From NCBI GenBank assembly GCA_937938065.1, contig CALDBH010000050.1, forward strand, positions 1-5,513: a stretch of 5,513 bases of DNA, read 5' to 3'. Within the stretch, counting starts at the first letter, position 1, and every line of letters starts with the position of its first letter. Of this stretch, positions 1-5,513 are shown in pieces. The DNA is from an uncultured Sulfurovum sp. GTDB lineage: Bacteria > Campylobacterota > Campylobacteria > Campylobacterales > Sulfurovaceae. A model generated the notes under the pieces. It did no database searches. It had not been told where the DNA came from and saw only the letters and a program-made list of their open reading frames with translations. The position numbers and the translations under genes are program-made.

Positions 1-1
1 T

Positions 2-523
2 ATTGGGGATATCGCGCTTGATCTCTACTCTAGTGATGATGCTGAGATGATCGCCTATGAGATAGAAGGAAATCTTTTTGATACAGGTATAGAGTGGCGA
101 AGTGAAGGTGGATACTATAATGACAAGCTTTTAGATAAAGAGTTCTATCAAACTATCCTTGGAATGGATTATGGTTTTGTCGATGGTCTTACAGTCATGA
201 CCGAGTGGATACACTCTTCTAAAACTTACAGTGCAGATGAAATCCTCTTCAATCAAAACAGTAGTCTAAGTAACAACCGTCACATCTCATCTGACTATGT
301 AGGAGCTTCAGCCTATTATGACTTTAATCTACTCTACAACGGTGCACTAAGTCTGATCTACAGCCCGGAAGATCAAAGTAGTTTTATCTCTCCTCTCATT
401 GAGTACAGCATCAGTGATGATGCATCTCTGGCCATTGGTGCCATGCTTTATACTGGTGATGATGAAAGTGAGTTTGGAAGTGTAGATAACAGCTATTATC
501 TACGTTTGAAAGCGACCTACTGA
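2..523 (+). CDS. Outer-membrane beta-barrel (porin-like) protein, C-terminal part
   Basis: The reading frame is open from the window edge (first full codon at base 2) to TGA at 521-523, giving the last 173 residues of a longer protein. The internal ATG at 47 has no good ribosome binding site and the frame continues upstream of it, so the true start lies outside the window. The sequence alternates polar and hydrophobic/aromatic residues in short stretches separated by Asp/Gly/Ser/Asn-rich turns, as in transmembrane beta-strands. Examples are the strand-like runs YQTILGMDYGF, YVGASAYYDF and ISPLIEYSI. The chain ends in YYLRLKATY, with an aromatic last residue as in the usual C-terminal signal of outer-membrane barrels. 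Location in the outer membrane is therefore inferred; the substrate or role cannot be read from this fragment. There is no cysteine in the visible part. The next gene is convergent, so this is the last gene of its transcription unit. Confidence 0.75.
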   Translation: MGDIALDLYSSDDAEMIAYEIEGNLFDTGIEWRSEGGYYNDKLLDKEFYQTILGMDYGFVDGLTVMTEWIHSSKTYSADEILFNQNSSLSNNRHISSDYVGASAYYDFNLLYNGALSLIYSPEDQSSFISPLIEYSISDDASLAIGAMLYTGDDESEFGSVDNSYYLRLKATY

Positions 524-706
524 CCTTTTTTAGATTCACTTTTAAACTATTTGGAATTCATCTTTTGTTTAATAATTTTCATTCTATCGGACTAGCCATT
601 AGCTTCTGATTTGAAAGTGATTAGAGATATGGTGATAAGATGAAGAAGTTGTTATATATACAACAGAAAGACTCAAAATGGAAAGCCTCTCCTGAGACAT
701 ATTATT
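524..706. other. Convergent intergenic gap, no clear terminator
   Basis: This 183-bp gap lies between two convergent genes, where a terminator serving one or both is expected. A T-run follows the upstream stop codon (525-531) but no stable GC-rich stem precedes it. The only visible stem is a 5-bp one, GTTGT/ACAAC around 649-665 with an AT loop, and it has no adjacent T-tract. No RNA gene or convincing open reading frame was seen. Confidence 0.5.
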
Positions 707-1459
707 TTATTTGAACTTATATCTTAAGTTAATGGTAGAGCGAATATCACTTTTTTCAATTTGATGATAGGGTGTTGCATTATATTCATGGTTAATATCA
801 AAACCAAGTATTAGATCATTTGTAATCGATGTATTGAGTTGTAAGATTTGAGATCTCCTGAAGTCTGAAAAGTCTTCAACATTGGGTTGATAAAATCCAA
901 GATATGTAATAGAAAAATTTTCATTTATATTTTTTAAAAAAGAGAGATAACTGTTCATTCGAGTTCGTCTGTATATAGGATCGAGGATGCTAACAGTATC
1001 TGGTTCCATATAAGAATAAAAGAGCCCCAATCCAATATAGATCTTATCAAAAGGAAGATCTAACTTTTTTCGAATATTTGCACCTGCTAAAGTTCTTTCT
1101 TTAACATCTTGGAATTCATTAAACTCAGTTTGAAGAAAAAATTCATAATCATAAGATGTATTTGCAATGTTATGCACATAACGAAGATGAATGAGACCGT
1201 CGTTTGTATCTTTTTCATCGTTTGATTCTCCATAGGTATAGGAAGCGATAAGATATGCAAGCCACTCTTTTTCATCATATTGTCCCTTACCGGATAAACC
1301 GACTGAGACAGAATCGGTATTTCCTGAACTGTATTTTGCACCCAATGAAACTTCTCCAGTTAGTCCTTTTTTCTCTCCTATGACAGGAGGTTCGATATTG
1401 ATGAAACTGTAGGAGAATGAAGTCAATATTAGAGATATGAAGAGAAGTTTTTTTAACAT
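707..1459 (-). CDS. DUF481-family outer-membrane protein
   Basis: This is a complete 250-residue protein. Residues 1-18 form a signal peptide: a Lys pair at positions 3-4, a hydrophobic core LLFISLILTSF, then SYS before the probable cleavage site. The mature part begins with a short linker. From about residue 32 it is made of amphipathic beta-strands, including GEVSLGAKYSSGNTDS (35-50), whose SGNTDS turn is typical of DUF481 (YdiY-like) proteins. Further aromatic-rich strands run to the end, which reads NLRYKFK. A terminal Phe is usual for barrels, but here it is followed by one extra Lys. DUF481 proteins are small outer-membrane barrels, some described as salt-induced; their substrate is not known. 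The start is supported by AAGG seven bases before ATG; the stop is TAA at 707-709. The gene is convergent with the barrel gene to its left and divergent from nifJ, so it is probably a single-gene unit. Its DNA is noticeably richer in A+T than the flanking genes. Confidence 0.85.
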   Translation of the reverse strand: MLKKLLFISLILTSFSYSFINIEPPVIGEKKGLTGEVSLGAKYSSGNTDSVSVGLSGKGQYDEKEWLAYLIASYTYGESNDEKDTNDGLIHLRYVHNIANTSYDYEFFLQTEFNEFQDVKERTLAGANIRKKLDLPFDKIYIGLGLFYSYMEPDTVSILDPIYRRTRMNSYLSFLKNINENFSITYLGFYQPNVEDFSDFRRSQILQLNTSITNDLILGFDINHEYNATPYHQIEKSDIRSTINLRYKFK

Positions 1460-1466
1460 GATGATA

Positions 1467-1471
1467 CCTTG
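1467..1471 (-). promoter_or_regulatory. Ribosome binding site of the DUF481 gene
   Basis: Read on the minus strand this is CAAGG, seven bases upstream of the ATG at 1459. It resembles the Shine-Dalgarno consensus and supports the chosen start. Confidence 0.6.
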
Positions 1472-1496
1472 ATGTATAAATAGATTCCGAAATAAT

Positions 1497-1526
1497 ACTA
1501 TATTGATATAGAATCTTAGATATGAA
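1497..1526 (-). promoter_or_regulatory. Possible promoter of the DUF481 gene
   Basis: On the minus strand, TATAGT (1497-1502) matches the -10 consensus at five of six bases. TTCATA (1521-1526) matches the -35 consensus at four of six, with an 18-bp spacer. It would give a leader of about 30 bases before the gene. In DNA this AT-rich such matches arise easily by chance, so this is a weak call. The long inverted repeat at 1543-1577 lies just upstream of the proposed -35. Confidence 0.25.
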
Positions 1527-1542
1527 AGTAAATTCTTGATAG

Positions 1543-1577
1543 AAAACCTTATAAAATATATTATTTTATAAGGTTTT
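1543..1577. repeat. Perfect 16-bp inverted repeat, AT-rich
   Basis: The left arm 1543-1558 (AAAACCTTATAAAATA) is exactly complementary to the right arm 1562-1577, with only TAT between them. Just two of the sixteen pairs are G-C. The A-run on the left and T-run on the right give it the outline of a bidirectional intrinsic terminator. However, the stem is poor in G-C and it sits upstream of both flanking genes instead of after one. Alternatives are an operator for a dimeric regulator, a cruciform-forming site, or the terminator of an unrecognised short transcript. Confidence 0.8.
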
Positions 1578-1697
1578 GATCTTATACATATAATCTAACA
1601 TACTATCATCATTACATACAGATATTTTAGGCATAAATGCTACAATAATAATATGCCAATTATAAGTCATCTTTGAATAATATTTAATGCGTTTATA

Positions 1698-1726
1698 TTG
1701 TATCTCTTACATCTACAATATATTAT
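1698..1726 (+). promoter_or_regulatory. Probable promoter of nifJ operon
   Basis: TTGTAT (1698-1703, four of six matches to the -35 consensus) and TATTAT (1721-1726, five of six to the -10 consensus) are separated by the preferred 17 bp. Transcription would start near 1733, giving a leader of about 30 bases that contains the ribosome binding site. It is the best-spaced sigma-70-type match I found by eye upstream of the gene, in AT-rich DNA where chance matches are common. Confidence 0.45.
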
Positions 1727-1750
1727 ATGAACTTTTTTTAACAAAAAAAT

Positions 1751-1756
1751 AAAGGA
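1751..1756 (+). promoter_or_regulatory. Ribosome binding site of nifJ
   Basis: AAAGGA lies eight bases before the ATG at 1765, a good Shine-Dalgarno match at normal spacing. It fixes the start, together with the family-typical N-terminus TITVDGNEAVA just after it. Confidence 0.8.
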
Positions 1757-1764
1757 ATATAACT

Positions 1765-4700
1765 ATGACAGAGCGTTCAACTATTACCGTTGACGGTAAT
1801 GAAGCTGTTGCGATGGTAGCCCATAAGATCAATGAGGTTATGGCTATTTATCCTATCACCCCCTCCTCTCCGATGGGAGAATTCAGTGATATCTATAGTG
1901 CTAAAAAACAAAAAAATATTTTCGGTACGATTCCAGAAGTATATGAAATGCAGAGTGAGGGAGGTGCAAGTGGTGCCGTTCACGGTGCATTGCAGGCCGG
2001 TGCTCTTACCACCACATTTACAGCTTCACAAGGGCTACTGTTGATGATACCAAACATGTATAAGATCGCCGGAGAGCTCACTTCGACGGTATTTCATGTT
2101 GCCGCCCGCTCCCTGGCAGCACAAGGTCTTTCCATCTTTGGGGATCATCAGGATGTGATGGGGGTAAGACAAACCGGATTTGCTTTTTTAGCCTCCAATT
2201 CCGTACAGGAAGCACATGATTTTGCCCTGATTTCACAAGCCGCAACCTTACATGCACGTATTCCATTTTTACATTTTTTTGACGGATTTCGTACCTCACA
2301 TGAAGTAAGCCGGATCGAAAACCTCTCAGATAACGTACTCAAAGCGATGATCAATCTTGATCTAGTTGAAGCACATCGTAAGCGAGGTCTAACACCTGAT
2401 ATACCTGTACTTCGAGGTACAGCACAAAACCCAGATGTCTATTTTCAGGGGCGAGAAAGTGTCAATAAATATTATCAGGCACTGCCGAAGATTTTACAAG
2501 AACAAATGGATACCTTTGCCCAGTTGACAGGAAGAGCATACCACCTTTTTGATTATGTCGGTGCAGAGGATGCAGAACGAGTCATTGTTTTAATGGGATC
2601 AGGTGCTGAAGCAGTGGAAGAGAGTGTAAGCTATCTAAACACTAAGGGGCAAAAAGTGGGGCTGATAAAAGTAAGACTCGCCCTGCCCTTTGACATTAAC
2701 TCTTTTATAAGTGCCCTTCCAAAATCAGTTAAATCCATTGCTGTACTCGATCGCACCAAGGAGTCTGGAAGCATTGGTGAACCACTTTATCATGATGTAC
2801 TTGCCGCACTGTTTGAACAGCGTCCAGACCTGCCTTTTGACATGCCAAATATCATAGGAGGTCGTTACGGTCTTTCTTCTAAAGAGTTTACTCCCGCTAT
2901 GATTATTGCCATTTACAATGAGCTTGGAAAAGAGTCTCCTAAAAATCACTTCACCATCGGTATTGATGATGATGTTACCTTTACATCACTGACCTATGAT
3001 CATGATTTTATTTTAGAAAACCCTACCCAGTTTGAGGCTCTGTTTTATGGATTGGGCTCGGATGGTACTGTAGGAGCGAACAAAAATACGATTAAGATTA
3101 TTGGGACTGAGACTGACCATTATGCGCAAGGGTATTTTGTTTATGATTCGAAAAAATCAGGCTCGATGACCACTTCGCATCTACGTTTTGGTACTGATCC
3201 GATTCATTCAACCTATCTTATACAGCAGGCTGATTTTATAGGTGTACATCAAGCCATATTTCTTGAAAAACTTGACTTGCTTAAGATAGCCAAGCCCGGT
3301 GCAATTTTTTTGCTGAATACCCCTCATCCAAAAGATGAAGCTTGGAAACATCTACCTCGTGTAACACAAGAGCAGATTATTACAAAAGGTCTGAAGTTTT
3401 ACGCCATAGATGCCTATAGTGTAGCACAAGCGAGCAATATGGGATCTCGGGTCAATACCATCATGCAGACCTGCTTCTTTGCCATCAGCGGTATTCTTCC
3501 TAGAGATGAGGCAATCAGCAAGATCAAAAAATCGATTCAAAAAAGTTATGGGAAGAAGGGAGATGTAATAGTACAGATGAATTTCAAGGCCGTAGATAAT
3601 ACGCTTGAAAATCTATACGAAGTGCCTGTCCCCACGCAGGCTGAAAGTACACAGGAACTTAAACCGGTTCTCAAAGGGGTATTGACCCCATTCATTTCCG
3701 AAGTGATTGGAAAAATCACCGCTTACAAAGGGGATGAACTTTCAGTATCTCAGATCCCTGATGATGGTACATGGCCGACAGGAACAACACAGTACGAAAA
3801 ACGGAACATCGCCCATGAGGTTCCTGTTTGGGATGCTGACACCTGTATTCAGTGTAATAAATGTGTCTCAGCCTGTCCCCACTCGGTCATACGCTCCAAT
3901 GTCTTTGACATCTCCTTTATGAACAATGCCCCTGAAGGGTTTGCCTCCAAGTTGGCAAAAGGAAAAAAATTCGGTGAAAATGATTTATTCAATATCTCCG
4001 TAGCAGTCGAAGACTGTACCGGCTGTGCACTCTGTGTTGAAGTCTGCCCTGCTAAAAACAAATCACAGACGAACCTCAAAGCGATCAATATGATGCCCCT
4101 TGCCCCCATTAAAGAGCAAGGCATTGCACAATGGGATTACTTTGTTTCCCTGCCAAAACTTGATCGGTCAAAACTTGATCATGATGATCTTAAAGAGTCA
4201 CAGTTCCTTGAACCGCTCTTTGAGTTCAGCGGTGCATGTGCAGGGTGTGGAGAGACCCCTTATATCAAACTTGCTTCACAGCTTTTTGGTGACAGAATGG
4301 TCATTGCTAATGCCACAGGATGTAGCTCTATTTACGGTGGAAACCTCCCTACCACACCATGGAAGAAAAATGATGAAGGACGCGGACCGGCATGGTCAAA
4401 TTCACTCTTTGAAGACAATGCGGAATTCGGGCTTGGATTCCGTCTTGCCATAGATAACCACACCGATCATGCCAAAAGCGTGCTCGAAGGTCTCAAAGAT
4501 AGCCTTGACAGTACTCTTGTTGAAGCGATACTCGATGCTCCACAGCATGATGAGATACAAATTAACGAACAAAGAGAACGGGTTAAAACCCTACAATCTG
4601 CTCTTACAAATCTTGAAAACAGCGAAGCCAAAAGTTTATTAGAAATGACAGATTACCTTGTTAAGAAATCTGTCTGGTGTATCGGCGGGGATGGATGGGC

Positions 4701-5331
4701 TTACGATATCGGTTATGGTGGACTTGATCATGTACTTGCTAGCGGTAAAAATGTCAATATCTTGGTACTAGATACACAAGTCTATTCCAATACAGGTGGT
4801 CAGCAGTCAAAAGCAACCTTTACGGGTGCTGTGGCAAAGTTTTCTGCAGAAGGAAAAGCAGGAATGCCAAAAGATCTCGCTTCGATGGCCATCAATTACG
4901 AAAATGTGTATGTGGCAAAAGTCTCATTAGGAGCGAACGACAAGGCGACAGTCAAAGCGTTTGTTGAAGCGGAACGTTATGACGGTCCTTCAATCATTAT
5001 CGCCTATTCGCACTGCGTTGCTCACGGCTATGATTTAAAATACGGTTTTGATCAACAAAAACGGGCTGTTGACAGTGGATTATGGCCGATATTCCGTTTT
5101 AACCCCGATAAGATCAAAGAGGGGGAAAATCCGATGACACTTGATTACAAAGGTCCTAAAATTAATGTCAAAGACTTTATGTATCGTGAGACACGATTTA
5201 AAATGGTTGAGAAAATGAATGTGGTTGCTGCAGGTACTTACCTAAAGACAGCGGCCCATACAGCCCAATCTCTCTATAAACGGTATCAAAACCTGCATGA
5301 ACGTTATCAACCAACACAAGAGGAGATCTAA
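1765..5331 (+). CDS. nifJ: Pyruvate:ferredoxin (flavodoxin) oxidoreductase, single chain
   Basis: This cytoplasmic thiamine diphosphate/iron-sulfur enzyme (EC 1.2.7.1) interconverts pyruvate + CoA with acetyl-CoA + CO2, passing electrons to ferredoxin or flavodoxin. In autotrophs using the reductive TCA cycle it can run toward pyruvate synthesis; the direction here cannot be read from sequence. Order along 1188 residues: N-terminal domain with YPITPSS (29-35), Glu65 and Arg115, matching Thr31, Glu64 and Arg114 of the Desulfovibrio africanus enzyme; domain II (about 265-400); gamma-like domain with GLGSDGTVGANK (429-440); EKR segment (678-680); an inserted two-cluster ferredoxin domain with CxxCxxCxxxCP at Cys694/697/700/704 and Cys751/754/757/761; and the C-terminal thiamine diphosphate domain. 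In the last, Cys825, Cys828, Cys853 and Cys1084 should hold the proximal cluster, and Asp976, Thr1004 and Val1006 the Mg2+. No key residue is missing. The chain ends soon after this domain, without the C-terminal extension of the D. africanus protein. It is first in an operon with the dehydrogenase-like gene, whose ATG follows its TAA by two bases. Confidence 0.97.
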   Translation: MTERSTITVDGNEAVAMVAHKINEVMAIYPITPSSPMGEFSDIYSAKKQKNIFGTIPEVYEMQSEGGASGAVHGALQAGALTTTFTASQGLLLMIPNMYKIAGELTSTVFHVAARSLAAQGLSIFGDHQDVMGVRQTGFAFLASNSVQEAHDFALISQAATLHARIPFLHFFDGFRTSHEVSRIENLSDNVLKAMINLDLVEAHRKRGLTPDIPVLRGTAQNPDVYFQGRESVNKYYQALPKILQEQMDTFAQLTGRAYHLFDYVGAEDAERVIVLMGSGAEAVEESVSYLNTKGQKVGLIKVRLALPFDINSFISALPKSVKSIAVLDRTKESGSIGEPLYHDVLAALFEQRPDLPFDMPNIIGGRYGLSSKEFTPAMIIAIYNELGKESPKNHFTIGIDDDVTFTSLTYDHDFILENPTQFEALFYGLGSDGTVGANKNTIKIIGTETDHYAQGYFVYDSKKSGSMTTSHLRFGTDPIHSTYLIQQADFIGVHQAIFLEKLDLLKIAKPGAIFLLNTPHPKDEAWKHLPRVTQEQIITKGLKFYAIDAYSVAQASNMGSRVNTIMQTCFFAISGILPRDEAISKIKKSIQKSYGKKGDVIVQMNFKAVDNTLENLYEVPVPTQAESTQELKPVLKGVLTPFISEVIGKITAYKGDELSVSQIPDDGTWPTGTTQYEKRNIAHEVPVWDADTCIQCNKCVSACPHSVIRSNVFDISFMNNAPEGFASKLAKGKKFGENDLFNISVAVEDCTGCALCVEVCPAKNKSQTNLKAINMMPLAPIKEQGIAQWDYFVSLPKLDRSKLDHDDLKESQFLEPLFEFSGACAGCGETPYIKLASQLFGDRMVIANATGCSSIYGGNLPTTPWKKNDEGRGPAWSNSLFEDNAEFGLGFRLAIDNHTDHAKSVLEGLKDSLDSTLVEAILDAPQHDEIQINEQRERVKTLQSALTNLENSEAKSLLEMTDYLVKKSVWCIGGDGWAYDIGYGGLDHVLASGKNVNILVLDTQVYSNTGGQQSKATFTGAVAKFSAEGKAGMPKDLASMAINYENVYVAKVSLGANDKATVKAFVEAERYDGPSIIIAYSHCVAHGYDLKYGFDQQKRAVDSGLWPIFRFNPDKIKEGENPMTLDYKGPKINVKDFMYRETRFKMVEKMNVVAAGTYLKTAAHTAQSLYKRYQNLHERYQPTQEEI
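5321..5326 (+). promoter_or_regulatory. Ribosome binding site of the downstream dehydrogenase-like gene
   Basis: AGGAGA lies within the last codons of nifJ, seven bases before the ATG at 5334. Its position inside the upstream gene and the two-base gap between genes point to co-transcription and probably coupled translation. Confidence 0.75.
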
Positions 5332-5333
5332 CT

Positions 5334-5513
5334 ATGGAACTTATCACTAATTATTTAGGGCTGGAATTAAAAAATCCCCTTATTGCCAGTGCTTCGCCGT
5401 TGACGGCATCACTTGATAGCATCAAAAAGCTCGAAGAAAACGGTATTGCTGCAGTCATGATGCATTCACTGTTCGAAGAAGAAATAAACCACGAGATACA
5501 TCAGATAGACCAC
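5334..5513 (+). CDS. Dihydroorotate-dehydrogenase-like flavoprotein, N-terminal part
   Basis: Sixty codons are visible and the frame is still open at the window edge; the full family is, from memory, about 330 residues. The start YLGLELKNPLIASASPLT (7-24) is the first strand and loop of the FMN-binding TIM barrel of the dihydroorotate dehydrogenase/PreA superfamily. The following LDSIKKLEENGIAAVMMHSLFEEE (27-50) is characteristic of the 'dihydroorotate dehydrogenase-like' branch, not of true PyrD. The catalytic residue and any iron-sulfur domain would lie beyond the window, so catalysis cannot be judged. Genes of this branch are often found next to single-chain pyruvate oxidoreductases, as here; an electron-transfer role with ferredoxin or flavodoxin is possible but is inference. 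A true PyrD of pyrimidine synthesis is less likely given the HSLFEEE segment and the operon context. Confidence 0.85.
   Translation, partial: MELITNYLGLELKNPLIASASPLTASLDSIKKLEENGIAAVMMHSLFEEEINHEIHQIDH

Larger units (their letters stand above)
1460..1764. other. AT-rich divergent intergenic region
   Basis: These 305 bases separate the DUF481 gene from nifJ, which are transcribed away from each other. The region should therefore hold both promoters. It contains a perfect inverted repeat (1543-1577), a candidate promoter and ribosome binding site for each gene, an isolated TATAAT at 1589-1594 without a good -35 partner, and a weak inverted pair GGCATA/TATGCC (1630-1635, 1652-1657). No coding sequence or structured RNA was recognised. 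Confidence 0.7.

Noticed and set aside
47..49. ATG at 47 as the true start of the first gene
   Set aside because: The frame is open back to the window edge and there is no Shine-Dalgarno sequence or signal peptide after this ATG, so it is an internal methionine.
649..665. GTTGT/ACAAC stem as a terminator of the convergent pair
   Set aside because: The stem has only five pairs, an AT-rich loop and no T-tract on either strand, so it does not meet the pattern of an intrinsic terminator.
640..714. Small plus-strand ORF of 24 codons beginning MKKLLYIQQK
   Set aside because: It has no good ribosome binding site, overlaps the end of the DUF481 gene on the other strand, and resembles no family I recognise; a short ORF like this is expected by chance.
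1087..1341. 84-codon minus-strand ORF
   Set aside because: It lies wholly inside the DUF481 gene in another frame; that frame has the signal peptide and barrel strands, while this one has no recognisable feature.
1589..1594. Perfect TATAAT as the main nifJ promoter
   Set aside because: The best-spaced -35 candidate (TTATAA at 1566-1571) matches only three of six bases and the leader would be about 165 bases; the site at 1698-1726 is better spaced.
3849..4453. Overlapping ORFs of 91 codons (minus) and 117 codons (plus) inside nifJ
   Set aside because: Both are out of frame with the well-conserved nifJ coding sequence covering the ferredoxin and thiamine diphosphate domains, and are shadows of it.

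Overview
The window looks like chromosomal DNA of a Gram-negative, probably anaerobic or microaerophilic bacterium. Campylobacterota (Sulfurimonas, Sulfurovum or Sulfurospirillum type) is my best guess. This rests on the low to moderate GC content, the AT-rich intergenic DNA, two outer-membrane beta-barrel proteins and a single-chain pyruvate:ferredoxin oxidoreductase followed by a dihydroorotate-dehydrogenase-like gene. The placement comes from the style of the genes, not from any search.

Layout. Bases 2-523 (+) are the C-terminal 173 codons of an outer-membrane beta-barrel protein cut by the window edge. A convergent gap without an obvious hairpin terminator (524-706) separates it from a complete minus-strand gene (707-1459) for a DUF481-family outer-membrane protein with a signal peptide. 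A divergent, very AT-rich intergenic region (1460-1764) follows. It holds a perfect 16-bp inverted repeat (1543-1577), a plausible sigma-70-type promoter (1698-1726) and a clear ribosome binding site for the next gene. Bases 1765-5331 (+) encode a full-length 1188-residue pyruvate:ferredoxin/flavodoxin oxidoreductase (NifJ type) in which the thiamine diphosphate, Mg2+ and all three [4Fe-4S] cluster ligands can be identified. Two bases after its stop codon begins the first 60 codons of a dihydroorotate-dehydrogenase-like flavoprotein (5334-5513, cut by the window end), whose ribosome binding site lies inside the end of nifJ.

How the genes fit together. The nifJ and dehydrogenase-like genes are almost certainly co-transcribed. 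The first interconverts pyruvate + CoA with acetyl-CoA + CO2 using low-potential ferredoxin or flavodoxin. The second is a conserved companion of single-chain POR genes with no role I can state. The two outer-membrane genes on the left show no functional link to this operon. I see no mobile element, CRISPR array, RNA gene or clearly new system. The items most worth a second look are the long AT-rich palindrome between the divergent genes and the nifJ/dehydrogenase-like pairing.
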